Shown here: positions 32,442-41,073 of the stretch, piece by piece
How the letters are laid out: each line of letters begins with the position of its first letter
How positions within the stretch are numbered: position 1 is the first letter of the stretch
IMG/VR virus record: IMGVR_UViG_3300033141_002124
Location: 1 to 59,907 of that record
Length of the DNA stretch: 59,907 bases
Direction: 5' to 3' (one strand)
Source of the DNA: a virus
Position numbers and translations under genes: made by a program
Notes under the pieces: model-generated
Database searches by the model: none
What the model was told of the DNA's origin: nothing
What the model saw: the letters and a program-made list of their open reading frames with translations, nothing else

Positions 32442-35400
32442 TTAAAACTCACCTGTTCCAGAAATCTCATAAAATACATCATGAGTGTCTGGGTCACCAT
32501 ATGTGATATTTGATGTTTGACTTGTAGTATACCATGTAGGAATACTTGCCCATCTCCAACGTTCATCTTTAACATGTTGATTACCATCAACCCACGCATA
32601 AATAGCATTAAATCTAAGCACATATGTTCCTGTTGTTGGGATACTCCAATCAACTTCTGCATGTTTTGTATATGGTGAAAATACCTGTGATTCAACTAAT
32701 GTAGTTCCATTATATAATTTAAGTGCACCACCAAATCCTGTATCAAATTCATCAACACCAGTCCAATCCAGTGAAACAGTGAAACCAAATTCTGGTGGTG
32801 GTGGTGCGCTACCAGTTACAACGGTTTCAACATCACCATAACCAGTTTTAATGTTCGTGTCAAGTGGATAAAGACCGTTTTCAATAAATGCTCTGTAATA
32901 AGTTAATGTATTTGGTAATAATCCACTTGCGTTCGCAGTAAAGGGACTACCTGTATTTCCAATGTGATAGTCTTTTTTAACTGTCGAATTTGTATTTGTT
33001 ATCGTAAGACTTCCTGCTTGTGACGCATTTTGTGTGTAAACCATACCATATCTTAATATGTTCGAAGGAGTGCCAGCAACATAAGTATTATGTGGAGTAT
33101 CAAAACCAGTTCCACTAAGTAACATAAGTGGATTAGTGTCTGTTGTTACACTATATGCGACAGCAGGTTCTGTACCTATCATTGCTGTCCTTGGACTACC
33201 ATAATATGCAGTTCCACCAACAACCATATATGCACGATATTCATAAGTTGAATTGTAATCAAGTCCAGTAAGATTTGAAACATTGAAGTAATTAACCGAA
33301 AGCGGTCCTGCTGCTGGTGAAGATGGTTGATATGACCAAGGAAGTGATGGGATTTTTCTATATTGTATCGCATAATTTGATATATCTTCATATCTTACAA
33401 TATCAATACCACCAATATGTAATAATTGATTACCAACCACAGTACCTATCTTTGTCTCAATACTTGGGTCTGGTAATGGTGCTTGGGGTGTTGTGAATGA
33501 ACGTATATTACCAGTAGCACCAGTTGAAAGTGATTCGATAAACGCACGATAATCATACCAAGTATCATAAGCCAGTCCATCTAACGTCATACTGAAATTA
33601 TTGACCGTAAGTGCAGGATTAGGTGGGATTGTCTTTGATATTCTTGTCCAATTATCTTCCATTGTTTCTATTTCAAAATCAATTCCTTCTAATAAGTTTT
33701 CTAATCCAATTGGAAGTGCGTTACCATATGGATAGTAAGGATATTTTAGTTTATAATCAATACCATATTCAATAACCTCATTCCATCCTATAATGTTTTC
33801 ACCACCAGTTGTAAAACTACCCAACACACCCTGTGTTGTTTCAACATACAGTTGTGTGGGTGGAGGTGGAGGTGCGGGTGTTTCTTGAGCAATACTAAAT
33901 GTAGCACCATCAGTACCAAAATATTGCATTAACGGATTACCCCTTTTATCTATTGTTATTGACCCATTAGCATATAAATTTACACCTCTTTTATACCAAT
34001 GCTTCTGTTTCGTAAAAATACTGTTTCTAATTAATAACCCACCTCTTCTCAATATAATTGTTGCCGACAATAATTGGTCAACAAATCTCTGGAAGAAAGC
34101 ATTATATTTACTCAGGAACGGATATAGGTTCTGGAACGTATATCCATTAGATTGTAATGGGTCGTCATCTGGAAGAAGTGCTCTTTCCAAATATGTTTCA
34201 TATAATTTCAATATTGTTGGATACCAACCACCTTTAAAATCGGTAACAACTTTTCTATTTCTAACGTTTACCATTTTCCTCTGAACCAATTCGAGGAATT
34301 CCAAAAACGATAATTCACTAATATCACCAAGTCCAAACACATCATTTATAACTGGATTAAATGCTCCTGCTCCACCAACAATATAATATGCACTAATTAC
34401 AGTACCAAATCTAAGTCCTCTTGGTAAGAAAATCTCGTATGGATTCTGCACATTAACGTTATAATCAGTAATTGGTTCTAAAGCGATTCCATCAACTAAA
34501 AATTTAACATCACTTGCTTGATTTACTCTGTAATTAAGTTTATATACGTATTTGTTTGCGCTATTATTGAAATAAATCTTACTACTATTAAAACTATCGA
34601 TTCTAATTACTTCACTTCTTAAATTAATTTCATTCGTGTTCTCCACATGAAGATAAGAAATTTGCACATCGGGGTTCTGATTAAGATATGCAATAACATC
34701 TGGATTCTGAATAATAATTTGATTTGTTCCACCAGTCGAATTTGCTGGGTCAAGAATATAATCAGCAACGAATTGAGGCGTACCTTTAGTAAGTGCAATA
34801 CCGTTAATTGTTAATTGGACATCACCATGTGGAAAACTTGGTAACGGAATATATGTTCCTCCCAAAATTGCTTTAACACGTGTCACAATATAATCAACTG
34901 TCATTGTTAAACCAGTTAATGTTGTTGCACCTGAATTAGTAAATGTTACCTGAATCACGTCAGAAGGACGTGTTCCACCACTAAGTTCATATATTGTAAA
35001 ATATTTCCCATTTACTTCATAATCTGCTTGATATGTAATTCCTGATGTAGTTCCAGTAGTATTACCAGTTGAAGGAGCATTTAATAAAATTCCATTATAT
35101 CTTACTTCAAAATTACCCTGATGATTATAATCAAAAGGTAGTGAGAATGTATTACCTGTTTGTGGTAATGATGAAATGTTAACATATGAATATGGTAATG
35201 TGTATCCACTTGAGTTGGCAGCAAAATCTTTTTGAATATATTCATAAACATCATATTCAATACCACGTGCAGTATCAAGTGAAATATCGACTTCTTTGGT
35301 ATTAATCACCAATTTACTGTCTTCTTGATAATATTGTGGTGTTGTACTGTGAATTCTTGTAGTTGCTCCACTTTGTTCCCATGATTTCTTATTATCGGGT

Positions 35401-37067
35401 GTTTGTTTAAGATTGAACCCAGCCATACGAAATACATCGAGATATGCCTGACCACTATCACTATTACCACTGAGTTGAAAATAGAAATCATTGGTTTCCA
35501 ATGGTGCAACAGGATATCCTTCGGTATCATACGGTAATGAATTTGAAGGAAAATCAGCTTGTGCGAGAGATACGGTATTTGGATTAATCTTACCATCTAC
35601 GGTATATACGTATTCTGTGATGTTAATGAAAGGTTCTGGAATACCAATTAACAAGAACATTGATTTTATTGCTTGACGAGTACCTTTTGATTTCCAAAAA
35701 TAACTTGTGTTATTAATAATTCTTCTCCAGAGTTCAATATCAATTTCTGCTGGTAAGATATTCTCATTTAAATTTCTTTCCGTATCATCTACAGTTAAAA
35801 ATCCTTCAACTAATTCACTTTCATTCACCAACGAAAAATAATCCCAACCAAAGGTATTTGCCATATTCTTTATTAATTGGTCAGGTATGTTATTTAATTT
35901 ATTATATGTAACCTTATTAATGTTAACCAATGAATCAATAAACTGTCTGAGTTGGTCAAATTCTCTTCCATATAATCTCAGTAGTTTAGGTATTTTACCA
36001 TCATCAGTATAGTCATACATTTTAAGTGAATCAGGTGTTAAGAATCTTGCAATTAAATCAGTTTTTATTTTATCATATTTCTCAGCAATAGTCAATACAA
36101 TTTTCAAAAATCTTTGATATGTTGGTGTATTGACATCAATATTATATTTATCACTGGTTGTCCAGAGAATTTGCGAATCACTATAAATAATTTTACCGTC
36201 TTCAAGCTGTGTTGGGTTTTTTAAGGTGAACACAAATCCATCAGTATTATCTCTTTCTGAAACCATATTTTGTTCATAACTATTAAGGAATGCTCGGAAT
36301 TCTTCAAAAGTAACATTATTTGGTCTGATATGATAATCAATATTAGCAGTAGTTCCAGTTCCCATTAATGCAAAAGGATTGCCTTCGACCTGTAATTTCA
36401 AATGGTTATTCATTGAAATTGTTGTTCCAGTATAGTCAAGAGAACTATTTACAGTATTTCCAGTATAACCAACAATTATAAATAATGTATCTGGTTCAAG
36501 ACTCGACCAAATGACATACTTTTCATATGAATCATTTAAGTTTTTTAACTCATTATCATCAGGTATACTCGTATTACCATCATTAATAACTAAACCAAAG
36601 GTATTAATAGTTGACTCCGTTGGAACATAAAATGTCGAGACATTCGAAACAATATCATAGTTAAGTCCTTTATACGTTGGATTTCCACCTATTTCTTTTT
36701 GTGAATTAGCGAACAACGACCCCGGGTATGCCAAAATCACATTCTGAATACTTGTTCTAAGAAATTCATATGCCGACCCATATCTAACAAAAGTATTTAA
36801 ATCTGATTTATCGAGATTCAATACGGCATTTGTTGTATAGTCATGAATTATTTCAGACTGTATTTCTGAAACATTAAGTGTTTCTAATGTAACTGGACGA
36901 ACAAATGAACTCAAAGAATTGGTGTAATCAATAGTTACCTTATTATCAAAGTTCGTTGTAACGAAAAACTTTCCAAAAGAAAATATTGTATTGGATGGGG
37001 TATCATTAAAATACTCCCCATTTAAATTCCCATTAAGTTGTGTTTTTATTACTTTTACCTTTGCCAC
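32442..37067 (-). CDS. Large tail protein: tail-protein-I-like region plus FN3-like repeats
   Basis: A 1541-residue virion protein. Around residues 320-490, LLRLYGREFDQLRQFIDSL and later FWKSKGTRQAIKSMFLLIGIP resemble the P2 gpI family that links baseplate and fibres. The centre is beta-rich. A Pro-rich hinge (PAPPPPP) near residue 1060 leads to about three repeats of fibronectin-III-like layout (each ending YRAFIE or YRAYM type strands) and a C-terminal beta domain. This suggests a baseplate-anchored fibre with exposed Ig-like domains for surface binding. It is transcribed alone from a late-type element. Confidence 0.75.
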   Translation of the reverse strand: MAKVKVIKTQLNGNLNGEYFNDTPSNTIFSFGKFFVTTNFDNKVTIDYTNSLSSFVRPVTLETLNVSEIQSEIIHDYTTNAVLNLDKSDLNTFVRYGSAYEFLRTSIQNVILAYPGSLFANSQKEIGGNPTYKGLNYDIVSNVSTFYVPTESTINTFGLVINDGNTSIPDDNELKNLNDSYEKYVIWSSLEPDTLFIIVGYTGNTVNSSLDYTGTTISMNNHLKLQVEGNPFALMGTGTTANIDYHIRPNNVTFEEFRAFLNSYEQNMVSERDNTDGFVFTLKNPTQLEDGKIIYSDSQILWTTSDKYNIDVNTPTYQRFLKIVLTIAEKYDKIKTDLIARFLTPDSLKMYDYTDDGKIPKLLRLYGREFDQLRQFIDSLVNINKVTYNKLNNIPDQLIKNMANTFGWDYFSLVNESELVEGFLTVDDTERNLNENILPAEIDIELWRRIINNTSYFWKSKGTRQAIKSMFLLIGIPEPFINITEYVYTVDGKINPNTVSLAQADFPSNSLPYDTEGYPVAPLETNDFYFQLSGNSDSGQAYLDVFRMAGFNLKQTPDNKKSWEQSGATTRIHSTTPQYYQEDSKLVINTKEVDISLDTARGIEYDVYEYIQKDFAANSSGYTLPYSYVNISSLPQTGNTFSLPFDYNHQGNFEVRYNGILLNAPSTGNTTGTTSGITYQADYEVNGKYFTIYELSGGTRPSDVIQVTFTNSGATTLTGLTMTVDYIVTRVKAILGGTYIPLPSFPHGDVQLTINGIALTKGTPQFVADYILDPANSTGGTNQIIIQNPDVIAYLNQNPDVQISYLHVENTNEINLRSEVIRIDSFNSSKIYFNNSANKYVYKLNYRVNQASDVKFLVDGIALEPITDYNVNVQNPYEIFLPRGLRFGTVISAYYIVGGAGAFNPVINDVFGLGDISELSFLEFLELVQRKMVNVRNRKVVTDFKGGWYPTILKLYETYLERALLPDDDPLQSNGYTFQNLYPFLSKYNAFFQRFVDQLLSATIILRRGGLLIRNSIFTKQKHWYKRGVNLYANGSITIDKRGNPLMQYFGTDGATFSIAQETPAPPPPPTQLYVETTQGVLGSFTTGGENIIGWNEVIEYGIDYKLKYPYYPYGNALPIGLENLLEGIDFEIETMEDNWTRISKTIPPNPALTVNNFSMTLDGLAYDTWYDYRAFIESLSTGATGNIRSFTTPQAPLPDPSIETKIGTVVGNQLLHIGGIDIVRYEDISNYAIQYRKIPSLPWSYQPSSPAAGPLSVNYFNVSNLTGLDYNSTYEYRAYMVVGGTAYYGSPRTAMIGTEPAVAYSVTTDTNPLMLLSGTGFDTPHNTYVAGTPSNILRYGMVYTQNASQAGSLTITNTNSTVKKDYHIGNTGSPFTANASGLLPNTLTYYRAFIENGLYPLDTNIKTGYGDVETVVTGSAPPPPEFGFTVSLDWTGVDEFDTGFGGALKLYNGTTLVESQVFSPYTKHAEVDWSIPTTGTYVLRFNAIYAWVDGNQHVKDERWRWASIPTWYTTSQTSNITYGDPDTHDVFYEISGTGEF

Positions 37068-37081
37068 AGTTTACGATTTAC

Positions 37082-37090
37082 TATAAATAC
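37082..37090 (-). promoter_or_regulatory. Late-type element GTATTTATA
   Basis: 14 bases before the ATG at 37067, immediately downstream of the terminator at 37102-37128. Confidence 0.7.
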
Positions 37091-37101
37091 GATAAAAAGA
37101 A

Positions 37102-37128
37102 AAATCCCAATCCTTTAGATTGGGATTT
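37102..37128 (-). terminator. Rho-independent terminator
   Basis: AAATCCCAATC pairs with GATTGGGATTT, followed by a T-rich tract on the minus strand. It ends the baseplate operon 43329-37149. Confidence 0.85.
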
Positions 37129-37148
37129 CTTTATTTTAATTAAAATAA

Positions 37149-38054
37149 TTATTCGACCTCGCTCGTGATGTCATCGAAGTCTTGAGTTTCATCGATATTT
37201 GTTCGTTTTTCTTTAACTTCATACAATGGAACATTCCCAACACTTTCTTTAATTTCATAAATATTAAATTGTTTAGTTATCACTCTATTTTCATCATAAT
37301 AAGTAAGAACACCGTTATCAACATCCTTAATTTGTTCACCAGCCACATAGTTAGTCAACGTATCGATTGTATTCTGAACCATATCGACTTCAATTACGAC
37401 TGGAGAAAAGAATGTGTTTGAAATAATTATCATTTGGTCAGGGTTACCAATAAAAGGACTGGCATTTGGTTTTACATCGCTTGAACTGCTTGGAGTTAAT
37501 TGTACGAAAAGCAATGTGCCAGTATCGTCAAATCGATATCTAATTGCTTTTTGACTTGTATTACCAACGTTCTCACTAACTGGAACTACCTTATTTGATG
37601 TTACCACGTACCTTACAACATTTCTTATTTTGGTATTGGTTGTCGCATCGATGTATTCGATACGATAACCTTGCAATGCGTTATTTGCTCTTAATTCTTC
37701 AGGTATTTGATTGATGTCAAGTATAATCCCCTTAACACTTGGAAGTGATGATAAAACACTACAATCAACAATTGTCGTATTAACCTTTTTCGGCTTTAGA
37801 TAAATAGTATATATACCCAATTGCCCAAAAACTGTTGCTGGTAGTCTTAAATTATATAGACCCTCTAAAAGATTTTCATCACCAAGAATTTGTTCGTCAT
37901 CAGGTAAATAATTATATGATAGAATCTCAGATGAATTTAACTTATAAATGTTACTATTTGTTGTTTCCCTGTTAGGTGTATAGTTATAATAAACATCGAT
38001 ATCATCAACGCTTACATCTGCGGGTCTTGTCGTGCCATAAATTCCTACTGCCAT
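37149..38054 (-). CDS. Virion protein, baseplate/tail module
   Basis: A 301-residue protein with a beta-rich first two thirds and an acidic C-terminus (ETQDFDDITSEVE). It is the last gene of the operon that begins with the gp25-like and gp6-like genes and ends at a strong terminator, so a baseplate or neck role is likely. No family recognised. Confidence 0.6.
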   Translation of the reverse strand: MAVGIYGTTRPADVSVDDIDVYYNYTPNRETTNSNIYKLNSSEILSYNYLPDDEQILGDENLLEGLYNLRLPATVFGQLGIYTIYLKPKKVNTTIVDCSVLSSLPSVKGIILDINQIPEELRANNALQGYRIEYIDATTNTKIRNVVRYVVTSNKVVPVSENVGNTSQKAIRYRFDDTGTLLFVQLTPSSSSDVKPNASPFIGNPDQMIIISNTFFSPVVIEVDMVQNTIDTLTNYVAGEQIKDVDNGVLTYYDENRVITKQFNIYEIKESVGNVPLYEVKEKRTNIDETQDFDDITSEVE

Positions 38055-38055
38055 C

Positions 38056-38490
38056 TTATGTGTTATTTATAATATTAAAATATTTTCCACCAGCATATGT
38101 TGTCAAATCAACTAAATTTCTAATATACTCCAACCTATAATTTTTGTCAAATGCCGATAATTCGCCTCTGGTTATAAATACATCATCAATAATTTTCGGA
38201 TTACTTATTATTTTACTCTTATCAGGATTTTTTATATATTGTTCATCAATAAAATTTCCAGTGTTATCTGGTGAGTATTCGAAAGTCGTTATTGTTCCTT
38301 CAAGAGTAACATCATTATATTTGATACCACCAAGATAATAAACAACATCTTGAATAACTGGTGAGTTTGGATAATCAACACCGTCAGTGGTCCAATTTCC
38401 ACCACTAACATATTGGTCTGTGAAACCCGTTGCTACGGTATATTTACGCAACTCTGGTAACCTACTATTATTTGTTGTACCCGTTATCAT
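38056..38490 (-). CDS. Small virion protein, baseplate/tail module
   Basis: A 144-residue beta-rich protein with several Gly-Gly turns, starting MITGTTNNSRLPEL. It follows the GT-A-like gene with a one-base overlap and precedes the 301-residue virion gene by one base. Inferred structural from context; the family is unknown to me. Confidence 0.55.
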   Translation of the reverse strand: MITGTTNNSRLPELRKYTVATGFTDQYVSGGNWTTDGVDYPNSPVIQDVVYYLGGIKYNDVTLEGTITTFEYSPDNTGNFIDEQYIKNPDKSKIISNPKIIDDVFITRGELSAFDKNYRLEYIRNLVDLTTYAGGKYFNIINNT

Positions 38491-39338
38491 TATACTACAA
38501 TTTTATTTAAAACTTCTCCTTCATATTGTCGAACCAGTTTTTCTTGCTCTGGGAAATCTTTAATTATTTTTGCTTTCATTGCTTCAATATATCTTGGAAC
38601 ATATTTTGATTTGGAAACCATATGAGTGTAGTTCCTCATATTCCCAACTTTTTCCTGTCCATATTGTTGTACCAAGTCATATGGTAATATTTCATAAACA
38701 TTGAGTTTATTTTTTAGGGCAGTTAAATGAATACTAACTTCTTCCAAAATCATTGGATTATCGATTTCAATTTCCCCCTTTTTTATTCCAGCCTCTAATT
38801 TAGCAACGGTTTCTAAATACATTTTCTTTGCCTTGAATTTATGTCCACTCACACCACCAAATGCATATCTATTATCATATTCGTCCATTGTAATGATATT
38901 GTTGTCAGCCAAGAACTTAGCATTCTTTTTGATGTATTCAACAACAAGGTCTTTAACCCAACCAGTTGGTGGACTATAATTTTGAATTATTACATCATAT
39001 TCTTTCTTTTTAATGAATTCACCAAAAATATCAGCAAAAATAAAGACATCAGGGTCAACATGAATGCACCCGCCTCTAACGGCTTTCATAGCATCAACTT
39101 TATATGCACCCCACAACTCAAAATCATAACTACTTTCAACTATCTTAGTTTCTTCATATGGAATATATTTAATAAATGTATCATGTGCCTTCTGATTACA
39201 TATCATTGTGACATGCCCATAATATCTATTCAATGTTAAATAACTCAGTAAAAACGAATAGAAATTCAAATAAACATTGGTGTCACTCACATACGGACTA
39301 CCCTCATCAAATTGCGCAAAACTTTGTATTATCTTCAT
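38490..39338 (-). CDS. GT-A-like glycosyltransferase (DUF6734-like)
   Basis: A 282-residue protein with a Rossmann-like start (YSFLLSYLTLNRYYGHVTMICN), a helix ending ELWGAYKVDAM, and HVDPDVFIF, a DxD metal-nucleotide motif around residue 94. This matches stand-alone GT-A-type proteins (DUF6734-like) found in Bacteroidota. It would transfer a sugar to a virion or host-surface component. It overlaps its neighbour by four bases, and two more non-structural genes lie upstream, forming an island within the tail operon. Confidence 0.65.
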   Translation of the reverse strand: MKIIQSFAQFDEGSPYVSDTNVYLNFYSFLLSYLTLNRYYGHVTMICNQKAHDTFIKYIPYEETKIVESSYDFELWGAYKVDAMKAVRGGCIHVDPDVFIFADIFGEFIKKKEYDVIIQNYSPPTGWVKDLVVEYIKKNAKFLADNNIITMDEYDNRYAFGGVSGHKFKAKKMYLETVAKLEAGIKKGEIEIDNPMILEEVSIHLTALKNKLNVYEILPYDLVQQYGQEKVGNMRNYTHMVSKSKYVPRYIEAMKAKIIKDFPEQEKLVRQYEGEVLNKIVV

Positions 39339-39826
39339 TTCAATTTATGATTATTATAAATATTAATTTTATCATTAATTTTATCTGTAAATTTATTGTA
39401 ACTATCACCATAAATTTCTTTTAATGTTTTTTCAATATATTTATCGGTAACATCATAATCAATAGAATTTTCATTCAAAACATTTCCATCATAAATATAT
39501 TCTTCTTTAAAACCAACAAATGATTTTAGAATCTCAAAATTATTTAATAACAAAAATGGTTCTTTTTGGGAAAAAATAACTTTATTTTTAAACGCCCTAA
39601 AACTACTATATTTTACTAATTCACAATTAAATGGAAATAATGTTGATACTATTCTATACGCACTAATATCAACATATATTTTTATGTTATTGGTGATGTT
39701 AGTGTTTACCATTAATATACTATATATTAATCTATTCATCTTTTTTTTCATATCGTTTATATCACGACAATATTTAACATAATAATGATTAAAAGGAAAT
39801 ATATATATGATTTTAATGTTGTTCAT
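39335..39826 (-). CDS. Hypothetical AT-rich island protein
   Basis: A 163-residue protein very rich in Asn, Ile, Lys and Tyr, more AT-biased than its neighbours. Its layout (FPFN, a strand IKIYVDISAY, then KEPFLLLNNFEIL) loosely parallels the adjacent GT-A-like protein but has no DxD. A degenerate relative is possible; the similarity is weak. Starts and stops overlap on both sides by four bases. Confidence 0.45.
   Translation of the reverse strand: MNNIKIIYIFPFNHYYVKYCRDINDMKKKMNRLIYSILMVNTNITNNIKIYVDISAYRIVSTLFPFNCELVKYSSFRAFKNKVIFSQKEPFLLLNNFEILKSFVGFKEEYIYDGNVLNENSIDYDVTDKYIEKTLKEIYGDSYNKFTDKINDKINIYNNHKLK
39355..39363 (-). promoter_or_regulatory. Weak late-type motif (ATATTTATA)
   Basis: Lies in the last codons of 39335-39826, 16 bases before the ATG at 39338. 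The leading G is missing, and the sequence is explained by coding (INIYNN). Confidence 0.2.
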
Positions 39827-40299
39827 AAATCCAAAATACTTTTATATATCATTATTTTTTTTAGATGTTTGAATATTCTATGATAATGTTGACCATCACT
39901 AATATTTTGTTTTTCAAATTTTGCGACCACATCCATCAACATATTATATCTACCAATTGGCGATGCGTGGAATATCTTATGATTATTATAAGTTCCCTCA
40001 CAATAATCATAAGATATTTCACTGAAGATATCGAGAATTAAATTATCATTTAAAATCATTTGGTTCTGCTTATATTCTGATAACTGAAATAAAGATGATT
40101 GAACATTAAAATGAGATTCAATCTTTTTTAATGTACTAATATCCATAATATTAATATCAATATCATGGATATCGTAATTAAAATTAATGCCAGCAAAATT
40201 AAAATAATCTGAAATTGAACCACCATAGTAAAATTCACCATACTCAGTGATTTCTGATAAAATGTTCATGTGTCTATTTATCTGTTCATTAATTTTCAT
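39823..40299 (-). CDS. Nucleotidyltransferase-fold candidate
   Basis: A 158-residue protein with YYGGSISDYF followed by YDIHDIDINIMD. A G-G-S turn, helix, then a strand with alternating Asp is the signature of the polymerase-beta nucleotidyltransferase superfamily. The remaining helices (GRYNMLMDVVAKFEK) fit small stand-alone members. It lies beside a GT-A-like gene inside the tail operon. The substrate is unknown; the assignment is from motif only. Confidence 0.5.
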   Translation of the reverse strand: MKINEQINRHMNILSEITEYGEFYYGGSISDYFNFAGINFNYDIHDIDINIMDISTLKKIESHFNVQSSLFQLSEYKQNQMILNDNLILDIFSEISYDYCEGTYNNHKIFHASPIGRYNMLMDVVAKFEKQNISDGQHYHRIFKHLKKIMIYKSILDL

Positions 40300-40300
40300 A

Positions 40301-40804
40301 TTAATCGTATGATATTGTTACAAAACCCCTGCTAATACCAGTATTATTAAAATCGGCACTATCAAAAAAACCACCATTCTCTACCTGAATGGTTAACATA
40401 GTCCACGTAGGAAATATCCAACTGCCTTTACCAATAGAATACCAAGGAGCACTACTTGCACTCCCACCTCGCTGCGTACCCATATCATACCATAGAGTTC
40501 CTGCATCATTTCTCACAATAACACTAACGCTTCTTACTTGTTCAGGTTCAATAATTGTCCCAAATATATCTGGAGGTATTGGTTCTTCAAATAATGCAAT
40601 GCTTTTAAATTGTACGTAACTCATATCCCATCCACTCGTCATTTCATATACACGAGTTTTAAGATTACCACCGCCACTTAATAATTCGGCTTTAAAATTA
40701 GCAACCGTAATGTTTTTGTAACTACTTCCAGATTTACCATATGCAATTAAATCGGTATCTGAAGGCGTTCCTTCTTGTAATTCAAATAATTTCTTGTCTG
40801 CCAT
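40301..40804 (-). CDS. Tail-fibre-type virion protein
   Basis: A 167-residue protein starting MADKKLFELQEGTPSDTDLIAYGKSG, a segment typical of phage fibre and appendage subunits that bind the virion through the N-terminus. The C-terminal 110 residues form a beta-rich domain. It sits between the 87-residue Pro-rich protein and the nucleotidyltransferase-like gene. Inferred as a distal appendage. Confidence 0.6.
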   Translation of the reverse strand: MADKKLFELQEGTPSDTDLIAYGKSGSSYKNITVANFKAELLSGGGNLKTRVYEMTSGWDMSYVQFKSIALFEEPIPPDIFGTIIEPEQVRSVSVIVRNDAGTLWYDMGTQRGGSASSAPWYSIGKGSWIFPTWTMLTIQVENGGFFDSADFNNTGISRGFVTISYD

Positions 40805-40809
40805 ATCAT

Positions 40810-41073
40810 TTAATATAAAAATTTATCACCATTATTATCAACAAATACATTACCTTCACTATCCACCAAATAAAATGTTTCTGATGGTGGAACAGGTGGT
40901 ACTGGTGGAATTGGTTCACTGTATGCATCCATAAATCCTAAGTCATGACCAACCTGTTTCAACCCGATTTTAACGTAATAAATAACACTTAAATCGGGTA
41001 TTATAATAGTACCACCAGTAATTGTTGTTCCAGTGGTTACTGCTTGTAATATTGTCTTTTTCAGTACTTCCAT
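40810..41073 (-). CDS. Small virion protein with Pro-rich hinge
   Basis: An 87-residue protein: a hydrophobic Thr/Ile/Gly N-terminal half, a PIPPVPPVPPSE hinge around residues 55-66 and a short C-terminal segment with a DSEGNVFVDNNGDKF repeat-like motif. The start overlaps the baseplate-J stop. Probably a small baseplate or fibre linker. Confidence 0.5.
   Translation of the reverse strand: MEVLKKTILQAVTTGTTITGGTIIIPDLSVIYYVKIGLKQVGHDLGFMDAYSEPIPPVPPVPPSETFYLVDSEGNVFVDNNGDKFLY

Noticed and set aside
38060-38075. T4-orientation TATAAATA before the gene at 38054
   Set aside because: It is fully explained by the last codons of the upstream gene (IINNT) and is not repeated at other starts; the consistent motif is the opposite orientation.
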